A stretch of DNA of 64,000 bases from Apostichopus japonicus. Its lineage: Eukaryota; Echinodermata; Holothuroidea; Aspidochirotida; Stichopodidae. The notes beneath the pieces are model-generated. The model saw nothing but the letters and a program-made list of their open reading frames with translations. It searched no databases and was not told where the DNA came from. The DNA is taken from NCBI RefSeq assembly GCF_037975245.1, contig NC_092582.1:23088577-23152576 (forward strand), given 5' to 3'. Positions within the stretch are counted from its first letter, which is position 1; the number at the start of each line of letters is the position of its first letter. The translations under genes and the position numbers were made by a program. Of this stretch, positions 1 to 10,015 are shown one piece after another.

Positions 1-260
1 GATCTGTATTAGACTACAAACCATCATATACCATACATACCATAGGAATTACCAGGGATTGATGATGGTGGTGGTTTAGTGATACAGATCTGTATTAGGG
101 TACAACCCATCATCTACCATATTTACACCATAGGAATTACCAGGCATACATGATGGTAGTGGCATAATGGTACAGACCTGTTTTAGGGTACAAACAATGA
201 TACATTGGAAAGATCACAGAGATCAAATGGCTCGTGACACAAGTTCTCAGCTGGTACTGC

Positions 261-3200
261 CTACAGCAGAAACTTCTTAGTAAATGATGTGACCAAGCAC
301 GGCATCTGTTTAACTGCAACATCATTACCTTGGGTTTCTCGCTTAGCTATCTGGTTGTGCACCTGAACCAACAAATCTAGAAAGTGCTCCTTACCAGGAC
401 CCTTGTTATGCGCTATTGCTTTACACAAACAGTTGATATACCAAGTACCTTCTTGCTCGTTTCGCCAGGATCTCGTCCCTGTTGAGAAAGCATGATATGT
501 CATAAAGCTGCAGCAAAACAACAACAACTCTAACAGCTGCAGCACAACAACAGCTGCAGCAAAACAACAACAACTCTTACAGCTGCAGTACAACAACAAA
601 AACTCTAACAGCTGCAGCACAACAACAACTGTAACAGTAACAGCACAACAACAACAACAATAACAGCTGCAGCACAAGCAACAACTATAACAGCTGCAGC
701 ACAACAACTCTAACAGCTGCAGCACAACAACAAAAACTCTAACAGCTGCAGTAAAACAACAACTGTAACAGCTACAGCACAACAACAACAACGATAACAG
801 CTGCAGCACAAACAACAACTCTAACAGCTGCAACACAGCAACAACAACAAATCTAACAGCTGCAGCACAACAACATCAACAACTCTAACAACTGCAGCAC
901 AACAACTCTAACAGCTGCAGCCGACAACAACTTTAACAGCTGCATCACAACAACAACAACTCTTACAGCTGCAGCACAACATCAACAAATCTAACAGCTG
1001 CAGCACAACAACAACTCTGACAGCTGCAGCACAACAACAACTCTAACAGCTGCAGCTGACAACAACTCTACAGCTGCAGCACAACAACATCTAACAGCTG
1101 CAGCACAACAACAACTCTAACAGCTGCAGCACAAAAACAAAAATTCATACAGCTGCAGCACAACATCAACAAATCTAACAGCTGCAGCACAACAACAACA
1201 GCTGCAGCACAACAACAACAACAAATCTAGCAGCTGCAGCACAACAACAACTATAACAGCTGCAGCACAAAAACAAATATTCATACAGCTGCAGCACAAC
1301 AACAACTCTAACAGCTGCAGCACAACAACAACAAATCTAACAGCTGCAGCACAACAACAACAACTCTAACAGCTGCAGCACAACAACTCTAACTGCTGCA
1401 GCACAACAACAACTCTAACAGCTGCAGCACAAAAACAAAAATTCATACAGCTGCAGCACAACATCAACAAATCTAACAGCTGCAGCACAACAACAACAGC
1501 TGCAGCACAACAACAACAACAACTCTAACAGCTGCAGCACAACAACAACTATAACAGCTGCAGCACAAAAACAAATATTCATACAGCTGCAGCACAACAA
1601 CAACTCTAACAGCTGCAGCACAACAACAACAAATCTAACAGCTGCAGCACAACAACAACAACTCTAACAGCTGCAGCACAACAACAACTCTGACAGCTGC
1701 AGCACAACAACAACAAATCTAACAGCTGCAGCGCAACAACAACAGCTGCAGCGCAACAACTTTAACAGCTGCAGCTGACAACAACTCTAACTGCTGCAGC
1801 ACAACAACAACTCTAACAGCTGCAGCACAAAAACAAAAATTCATACAGCTGCAGCACAACAACAACTCTAACAGCTGCAGCACAACAACAACTCTAACAG
1901 CTGCAGCACAACAACTCTAACTGCTGCAGCACAACAACAACTCTAACAGCTGCAGTAAAACAACAGCTCTAACAGCTGCAGCACAAAAAAAAAAATTCAT
2001 ACAGCTGCAGCACAACAACAAAAATTCATACAGCTGCAGCACAACAACAACAAATCTAACAGCTGCAGCGCAACAACAACAGCTGCAGCGCAACAACTTT
2101 AACAGCTGCAGCTGACAACAACTCTAACTGCTGCAGCACAACAACAACTCTAACAGCTGCAGCACAACAACAACTCTAACAGCTGCAGCACAAAACAAAA
2201 ATTCATACAGCTGCAGCACAACAACAAAAATTCATACAGCTGCAGCACAACAACAACAAATCTAACAGCTGTAGCACAACAACAACAGCTGCAGCGCAAC
2301 AACTTTAACAGCTGCAGCTGACAACAACTCTAACAGCTGCAGCACAACAACAACTCTAACAGCTGCAGCACAACAACTCTAACAGCTGCAGCACAACAAC
2401 AACTCTAACAGCTGCAGCACAACAACAACAACAACTCTAACAGCTGCAGCACAACAACAACTCTAACAGCTGCAGTAAAACTTTCAACTGTCAAGGGTTT
2501 TTGTTTAACAAATGTTAATCTCTTGGCCTGAGAATATTTCTAAATGAGCTGTGTTTCTGGCACACATAATCACAACTGGTAGCATGGTATGTATAATTAT
2601 GTTGCACATTTTAGATGATTCGATTGGCAATTTTTACTCACTGTCGGAATAATTCCTTTAGTTCTTGCCTCATCTAGCACAGGCAGTGCATTTTCTACCG
2701 ATGCGGATGTACGATTTATTTTGTCATTTTTCGTCAAAAACTGACGGAACTCTCGGTAAATTTCGGAAGGAGAACTTTCTGCTATAAAATGCTGCCACCC
2801 TTTTGGTTATATACTATGTCGCAGTCATTTTCTAAGACTTTCGGCTTACTGTAGCTCTGCTTGTGTCTAATAATCACAAGAGGCCACCAACCGTAAGTAA
2901 CTCTCGACAGCTGGCGCATAGCCATGTATCGGGTACTCCGATTGGACATTTCCCTTGTGATATATTTAAAAAACTTGACCTGATTCAGCAACTTCTTTCA
3001 AAATGCACAAACTAAATAAAAGACTCTGGTTTAATATCTAACTACTGTACAAGTAAGAGCCCCCCCCCCCCACTTGTTTGGAAGTGTCAAGGTGTTTACA
3101 GGAAAGAGCGGGGGGAGCTTTTATAAAATAAAAACAACTCACCGGGTGATGTAGAGTATGCGATCAAGACATCTGCATTTTCCGGCCTTGAGAGTTGTGT

Positions 3201-5734
3201 TGGTGGGGTTGGAATGACCTGCGCTGGTGGATTACAGTCAGACCTATCGAGTATCCCACGAGCAGATTTAATCCCACGGCATGCTTGGATAACAAAGACT
3301 TTTGGTTTCCCTGGTGAAATGGAAGATAAAAACTAACTAAAAAGAATTTGTTTTCTAGGATGATCCCAGAAGATTGTTGTCGCTGCAATATAGCAATTTT
3401 TCGGGCCCATGCAGTAAATGTGTTTTAATATGGTAGAGTGCCCCCCCCCCCCCCCCACCACCACCATTGGAAGCATTGTAGGTTGCAACGTCATCAAAGT
3501 GCGATAGGAGTGTGTAGGCAGAAGCCAAGATGCAAAATAATTCCAAAATTGTCGAATTAAAAGTTGAGATAATTTCGGCTTTTTTTTGGTTCCTTGCTTT
3601 ATGCAAAGCAAGGAACCTATGCATTCAACTTGGCGTGTGTGTATGTGTGGGTGTATGTGCACTTGTTTTGTATTCTGACCGAGGACTTGAACAAAAGAAT
3701 TCCAGGTCCTCGGATGTGATTTCTAAAGAATCACCACGTCCTCGAAAGAATTCTATTGTTATGGGGTATTGTTAAGGTTAGGGTACGTGGATTTGAACAA
3801 TGGAAAAAACAATGGGGTCCTCGGTCTGAATGTAAAACACACCTGTGGGTGTGTGTGTGTGTGTATGTGACGCTTGGCTTGTGTACACGATATCTTAATA
3901 AGGAAATGATGTATCATGATCAAACTTGTTGGGTGGATAGCCCATAGTAAGAGGAAGATCCCTATTGTTTTTGGTGCCTGCAAAGGTCACCAAAGGTCAG
4001 TTAGATGCCAAAAACCAATATATTAAAAACAGCAATAACTCCCATTGACAGGGTCCGACATGGTTGATATTTTGGGAGTAGTTGTGAATGGGGTAAGGGA
4101 TCGTTTCCAAACATAACGGTAATGTGATCGAAGGTCAACAAAGGTCAATTAATGATAAAAACTAGTATTTTTGCGATAACTTGAGAACGAAATGTCCGTT
4201 AGGGTTGGGAGTTGCTTCAATGTAATCCAATTGTCGAACCGCATCTGGTTGACCCTTGACCTCAATTTGACCTCTGGTGACCTTTACATGTGTTTGGGGA
4301 TTTTTACAGTTTTGATGCTGTTTTCAGATGTCAAAGGTACCTTCTGATCATAAATGTCAATAGGTTGACCCCGTGTGACCTTTATGTGCGAAGTTATATG
4401 GGGTCAAAGTTTTTCGGTCGGAGTTAGGATGGTTGTACAGACTTGTCGTTTTGTTTTTTAGAACCAGGAGATTAAACTACATCTGAAACCAAGGTCAAAA
4501 GGTCAAAGGTCACATTAGAAAAAATGTGCTTATTTTGGGAGGAAACGAGCAAAAAAGAAAATGTTTGGTTTTGATGCTAGATTTGGATATCAAAGTGATC
4601 CAAGGTCACCAAAGGTCAGCTAATGTTAAAAAACCAGTATTTTGGGGGGAGAAAATGGGCAAAGAAAAAATGTTTGAATTTGTACAGTTTTGATGCTGTA
4701 TTTAGGTCTCACCGATCAAAAATGTCAATTGGTTGACCTCCGGGTGACCCTGTGTGTGTGAAGTTATGTATACAAGTTCAAAGTTAATTTTTAGACATTT
4801 AATGCAATTAAATCCCAATGCCAAGGTGTGACATGGTTGATATTTTGGGACAAGTTGTGAATGGGATGGTGGAACATTTTCAAACTTAAAGGTCATGTCA
4901 TCTGAGGTCACCAATGTTATCATATCTGTTGACCCGCTTGTAGGTGACCTTATATTTCTTACATTTTCGACGCCATATTTAGATCTCAAAAGTGCCTTTT
5001 GATCAAAAATCCGATCACATTTTGTGATCACAAAAGTGTTGGCTATAGTGTTGGTTACTTTATGGGAACATGTAGGACCACAATTACTTGGACTATTTGA
5101 GCCCAATCTTGCTTGATAATATTATGTGTATTGTCATATACACCAAGCAAGGAACCACAGTGACCTTGGGCTCTTGTTTTGTGTTGAAGGCGAGTCATGA
5201 GCAGCTTTAATCAACCACTGAGCGCTAGGCTTACGATAAAAAATGAAAAAACAGTTGAGAAAAACGTCAGTCACACCAAAACTTGACGAAATGCTCTCAG
5301 ATGAGAACAAATGAACCGTGTGCACTATCACCAGTCCCTGCTGCAGTATGAAAGACAAAGAGTACTCTCAAATGCCTTTTAAAAAGCCTTCACAATCTGG
5401 AAGATTGTAGACAGGATAGATGAGAAATATCACAAAAACACACAAAAAAACCCATCATCAAATGTTGTATGAGGAGACATCCTTCTAAAATGAACACTTA
5501 CCAACATTTGGTAGATAAAACCTTTACAGGAAAACACATCCTCAGGTAGCAAAAAAACAGGTAAATCTTCAATACTTCCATCCCACACAACCTCCTCCCC
5601 TCAAACCAACTTTCCCCTTTCCACACCTCTCCATCATTCCAATTGTGTGATATTTTTAGTAGCATGGTCCCAATATCTCAATGTATATGTGTGGCATATC
5701 TATACATATATATATATCTATATTTATTTATATT

Positions 5735-5832
<98 letters not shown>

Positions 5833-6001
5833 CAGAACGGTGAAAAAACGTCCAGCGTCCACTAGGATTCGAAGCCAGGCCTCCCGCCCTACACACGAAC
5901 ACCCTAACCAACTAGGCTGTAGGCACTTGCCCAACTGTATTGAACATTGCTACTTCTGTGTTTTGGTGACACATATTTTGCCTTACTCTAGAGATCAATT
6001 T

Positions 6002-6061
<60 letters not shown>

Positions 6062-9000
6062 TAGATATATATATATATATATATATTAAAGCCAATGTTG
6101 TCTGTCTCTGGTAAATATATTTACCAACAAGTTTAGGGGCGCTCCATCCATCAAAGTAGTCCCTGATGGCATCCACTGTGACTTGGGATGAATCAACCAA
6201 GACTATACTTTCCTGTTTACAAAAAAACAACATGTGTTAATTGCCTGTACAAGTTCGACACATCCACAGAGCTGGTTGGCTTAGTGGTTCTTTGCTATAT
6301 TTGGTATGAGAACTGTAAACAGTAACACTACAAACAAAGATACTTAAATGTGTTGACCATTACTTTTCAGTGAGATTCATTTTGCCATTGTTCAAATCCA
6401 TGTACCCCATCCTTAACAATACCCCTTAACAATAGAATTTCTTCTGAGGACATGTGTGATTCTCTTCAAGGAACCTCTGAGGACTTAAAAATTCCTTTGT
6501 TCAAGTCCTCAGTCTGAATACACACACACACACACACGCACACACACACACAACTTCATAGTCACATTCATTCATTCATGAATCAAAATATAAACATCTA
6601 GATTTTATTTGCAGTATGAACTATGAGACTTGACAACCCAAAGAAGAAAAAAAGGGGGCAAAATAAATGTCTGTGGACATACTTGATTGATTGTTCGCTC
6701 TAATAGCTGATCCTTTGTATTTGGACATGAACAGAAGACTCACCTTTTTGCCAGTCTGACCATCTTTTGTTATTTCCGTCTCGATGCCATGACTAGAGAT
6801 GATCAGAATGAAACAGCTGTAATTTCCTCCTCCGACCTCTGTATGTGCTTTCTTTAAACTGTTCCAAAACTCTGTCTGTCCCAACTCCTCTTCGATCTGA
6901 ATTTCATAATTGTGTAAGGAAGTTCGCAAGTTCTCAACTGAGGCTCTGTCTATCTCCGCACCTGAAAATGAAGAGGAACAATTTCCGTAATAATCATCAT
7001 AATAATAACAATAGCAATATGTATTTATACAGCGCTTTACATAAACAAATATCTCAAAGCACTGTGCTTGGATCTACAGTATTAAGAAAAGATTGAAAAG
7101 AGAATATAAGAGTAATAAAAGGTTATAAAGTTAATAAACAAAATTGTCGTTGTCATCATCACTGGAAACTAACCTTCAGGTAGTAGTTGGAGCATGTTTA
7201 TGGCCAGATACCTCATAGCTACAAACACAACAAGATGTGCATCCATCAAATGATGGAAACTCACCTTCTGGTAGTAGTTGGAACATGTTTCTGGTACGAT
7301 ACCTCATAGCTACAAATACAACAAGATGTGCATCCATCAAATGATGGAAACTCACCTTCTGGTAGTAGTTGGAGCATGTTTATGGTACGATACCTCATAG
7401 CTACAAACACAACAAGATGTGCATCCATCAAATGATGGAGACTCACCTTTTCGGGGCTCGTACTGCTCACATCCGTGGGGGGGCGGGCCTCGGAAGTAAT
7501 TGTTGATGAACAAAATGTAACCCCGGCCCGGTGTGTAATACTTTTCATCTTGCCCCATGGTAGTGTTATGGTTTGCATCCACGGTAATGCCTTGAGACAA
7601 GAGTAAGAAATGTGAAAGGAATGAGTGAAACAGTGTGCGTTATTTTTTGGCAAAACAACATTAAGAATAATATATGATGGAAACGACAAGCACGATCTTC
7701 ATTTCTTCTCCTAACCATATTCAATTGAGTAACAGCTAAAGTTTTCAATGCTACAGACAGACTTTTTGTTCCGTTTTCATTTAATAAGCATTTAATATCA
7801 GTAGATGTCCATTTCATATGCTATCCTTGTTACAGCGTATCACAGTAGTATTGGGCTTTATGGCTCTCTGATACTGTAACTAGACGTCCCCAACTACGGC
7901 CGAATTCCATTAAATGTACCTTCCGTTTCGCATTCGAACTCATACTCAAAATGCAACAATAAACTTCCATGAAATGTTCTCAGGAACACACCGTACACAA
8001 AACACTGGCACCGCTTACAAGTTTCCACGCTATTCTATGATAAACATTCACCAGTAAATACTGCACATTTTTAAACAGACCTCATTCAAAAATCTTCGCC
8101 TAACATTCAGCTTGATAATGTAGCTTTTTTATATGTAATGTTATACCTGGTTGGCTTTGTCCAGACGGGTACATGGAGTTTCCGTTTGGTCCATGACCAT
8201 ATTGGCCCGATGAATGTGACATCATACCTGGTTGGCTTTGTCCAGATGGGTACATGTTGTTCATGTTTGGTACATGACCAAATTGGCCCCCTGAATGCGG
8301 AGGTATGACTGACGTTGGGCCGTGGCTGAAGCTGCTCATCGAAGGCATGGCATCGCCTGATAGAAAGACAACATTCCATTCAAAATTGAGCTTGTATAAT
8401 AACATATGCACATGATTTTCATGAAATTTTGTCGGTGACTTTCTGCCGAACGAACGGGACATTGCTGCATGTTGAACCTCCATGTAACGATGAGTTGCGA
8501 CGACGAAATCGAATTAGCCAGATATGATAGTCAGTTCAGGAGTGATTGCACTCGTTTAGCTTGTTCTCGTTACTTGTTATGGGAGGCAATCAAACATGCT
8601 ATCTGCAGATATCATGTTTACAAGGAGTTCAAGTTTTGAAACCCTGGTGATCTTAAATGAACTCTGACCTACACCAATATGTAAAAAGTTCACACTACAC
8701 AAGGCGATCATACCAAGCATATAATATGAACTCCTTTGATGTTCAGGCCCTGGTGATTTTCACATTTTCCCTAAGGCAATGTAAATTCAAAGTTTTATGG
8801 AGAGATAAATAATCCTGTTCGTACTTTTTAAGGAGAAAATGAATCTTGCCATCTTTATGGCCAACATTTCAACCTTTTCATTTGAGGTTCTTGTTTATTA
8901 CAGTAGAGTGCCATTGGGCTGTTGAACTTACTGCTGTGTTTAATGTCAACATGATATCTAGGTCCAAAAGGTGGTTGTGGTGGCATTTGGTTGTACGGGT

Positions 9001-9935
9001 GAGGTCTTTGCTCGAAACCGTAATATGGTGGTGCAGCACCCACGGGTAGGTAACCTTCCACTGGTATGCCGGCTGGAAAGAATCCAAAAAAACGAAAGTA
9101 CAGTAGTTATCATATGGAGTTACAGTACATATTCTCGTCTGGTACAGTACTGATAGAACATCGACACAATGACGTCATGGTTCTATCCACCGTTTACCCC
9201 CCCCCTTCCCTCCCCCCAAGCTTCCTTTCCAAGTCAAAGCTTCAGGGTATATTAACCAAATAAACAAGAAATACAAAACGAAATAGGCTTCGACCCTTGG
9301 ATTCTTAGTCAGCTAAAGTACACTAGATTTTAATACCATATCAAAACTTATTGCCATGGTCAAGAAAAAGCGAAGAAGGGGAAGTGGCAGTTTAACAAAC
9401 AGCCTTGAACCCTAAGACATATTTTTTTTAAGAAAGACCAGAGTGATTTAATGCATACAGTATTTATGCCAAGTGGTTCAAGCTGCTGCCTGTTTGTGAT
9501 ATAAAGCAAAAGTGAGATTTATGTCTTTCCAGAGGATTAGTCAAATACATTTCAAACAACCAAAAACTCTCTTTGGTAATTTCAGTTGTTCTATGTTAAA
9601 TATTGTACAGTAAAATATACACGTTCAGAGTTCAACCTACCAAGATATAAGGCTCCCTCTGCCTCCTTTACTATTTCCACTGATTCCTCATTGTCAATCC
9701 TAAGCAGAAGCTTTTTCAATTTGTTGTAATCTCCTTCTTTGAATATTCTCTTCTGTTGCAACTTGCTGAATAAATCTGACAGGGATAATATTTTCTCCAA
9801 TTGTCCTGCTCCAAACCCACCATATTCTTTGGCTTTGCAATGGTCTTTCAATTTATTAAAATCATCTACCACCAAGTTGTTGCATAGGTCTTGCATCAGT
9901 TTGATGTGGATTTCGCTCTGTCCTCGTACAGACAT
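261..9935 (-). CDS. casp8: DED-containing initiator caspase (caspase-8/10-like)
   Basis: Initiator cysteine protease of death-receptor or innate-immune signalling, acting in cytosolic DED complexes. Assembled exons (minus, 5' to 3'): 9641-9935, 8932-9072, 8147-8356, 7447-7590, optional mini-exons 7356-7400, 7265-7309 and 7174-7218, then 6744-6961, 6125-6212, 3143-3310 and 261-478. Phases match at every GT-AG junction. Without mini-exons the coding length is 1482 nt, or 493 residues. Exon 1 encodes one DED (about residues 5-95, with a KKLLLRID motif). Exons 2-3 are a Pro/Gly/Gln-rich linker. Exon 4 has [10 protein letters not shown]. Exon 6744-6961 has the catalytic-His motif SSHG, exon 3143-3310 the Cys motif QACRG and the p20/p10 linker with Asp residues, and the last exon the p10 motif [11 protein letters not shown]. 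Vertebrate caspase-8 has two DEDs; only one is seen here. The start is the ATG at 9935; an upstream noncoding exon is possible. The intron at 2477-3142 shows only a short poly-C run. Confidence 0.9.
505..2476. repeat. CAGCTGCAG-rich minisatellite in the last caspase intron
   Basis: About 2 kb of tandem units of roughly 22-30 bp. Each has a CAGCTGCAG core (E-box CAGCTG plus CTGCAG) and a CAA/CTCTAA-rich spacer. On the minus, transcribed, strand the unit reads as a T/G-rich tract ending in GCTGCAG, resembling a 3' splice site. A higher-order repeat of about 298 bp is visible: 1117-1323 and 1415-1621 are almost identical. The true acceptor of the last caspase exon lies at 479-480, just beyond the array. 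Confidence 0.95.
3589..5156. mobile_element. Non-autonomous element rich in AGGTCA half-sites, in a caspase intron
   Basis: Bounded by a palindromic left end (GGTTCC...GGAACC, 3589-3617) and a right end AAGCAAGGAACC at 5145-5156. The interior (about 3980-4960) repeats AGGTCA and TGACCT hexamers many times, including closely spaced direct repeats near 4494-4512. There is no coding capacity. It lies in the intron between caspase exons 6125-6212 and 3143-3310. Element status is inferred from the matching ends; no target duplication was confirmed. Confidence 0.55.
3672..3831. mobile_element. Short inverted-repeat MITE (CCGAGGAC family), copy 1
   Basis: About 160 bp with ends ATTCTGACCGAGGACTTGA and GGGGTCCTCGGTCTGAAT, which are inverted repeats of each other. 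GT-rich microsatellites flank both sides (about 3630-3660 and 3843-3866). Related copies lie at 6368-6519 and 54408-54564. Confidence 0.7.
5695..5835. repeat. (AT)n microsatellite
   Basis: Almost pure TA dinucleotides with occasional TTTA interruptions, in a caspase intron. The apparent Tyr/Ile peptides here are artefacts. Confidence 0.95.
5852..5926 (-). other. tRNA-like sequence (SINE head)
   Basis: On the minus strand a box A-like TAGTTGGTTAGG is followed by a box B-like GGCTTCGAATCC at roughly tRNA spacing. It lies between two (AT)n arrays. No convincing acceptor stem was found, so a tRNA-derived repeat is more likely than a working tRNA. Confidence 0.5.
6001..6086. repeat. (AT)n microsatellite
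   Basis: TA dinucleotide run ending about 40 bp from the donor of the caspase exon at 6125-6212. Confidence 0.95.
6368..6519. mobile_element. CCGAGGAC-family MITE, copy 2 (degraded)
   Basis: Matches the copy at 54408-54564 and, inverted, that at 3672-3831: a GTTCAAATCCATGTACCCC-type interior, AACAATACCCC, and an end TTCAAGTCCTCAGTCTGAAT. A (CA)n microsatellite follows at about 6520-6552. The left end is eroded. Confidence 0.6.
6988..7066 (-). mobile_element. L2/CR1-type 3' tail fragment
   Basis: On the minus strand it reads AGTGCTTTGAGATATTTG, then GTAAAGCGCTGTATAAATA and an AT-rich ATT-repeat end, the form typical of 3' tails shared by L2-like LINEs and their SINEs. Similar tails occur at about 28630-28700 and 63935-63995. 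Confidence 0.5.
7174..7400 (-). repeat. Triplicated 45-nt mini-exon plus 46-nt intron cassette (91-bp tandem units)
   Basis: Three units spaced exactly 91 bp apart. Each has an acceptor (gtttgtag in two copies; the copy at 7265-7309 has atttgtag), a 45-nt open segment and a donor (gtgagt twice, gttagt once). Segments are 7356-7400, 7265-7309 and 7174-7218. They encode [30 protein letters not shown] and [15 protein letters not shown]. Both flanking exons and every cassette are phase 1, so 0, 1, 2 or 3 inclusions keep the caspase frame. The insertion point splits the conserved R-x-G segment: EPRK before, GAEID after. The 46-nt introns are very short, so splicing is not guaranteed. Confidence 0.8.
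8147..8390 (-). repeat. 81-bp (27-residue) duplication within the caspase linker exon
   Basis: The linker exon holds two copies of an 81-bp unit, each ending in [10 protein letters not shown]. The first copy also ends in CCAG followed by GTATGA, the same layout as the real donor at 8146-8147 (CCAG then GTATAA). A second, in-frame donor therefore exists after position 8228. Confidence 0.75.
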
Positions 9936-10015
9936 ACTTGGTTCCCCTCTTCTTCTTGGTTAAAGTAAAGAAGATCCTGCTCTAAGCTAAACTGCCTTGA
10001 CTGATTTTCACCTAT

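Noticed and set aside
479-836. Cys/Leu-rich N-terminal extension of the caspase p10 frame
   Set aside because: It is the satellite intron read through. Phase matching to the p20 exon requires the acceptor at 479-480, giving TSPG joined to TRSWRN.
505-2476. CRISPR-like array
   Set aside because: Repeat and spacer are not distinct, spacers are near identical, and the context is a eukaryotic intron.
5643-6233. Tyr/Ile-rich open frames
   Set aside because: Translations of the (AT)n microsatellites; only the IRDYFDG part of the minus frame is a real caspase exon.
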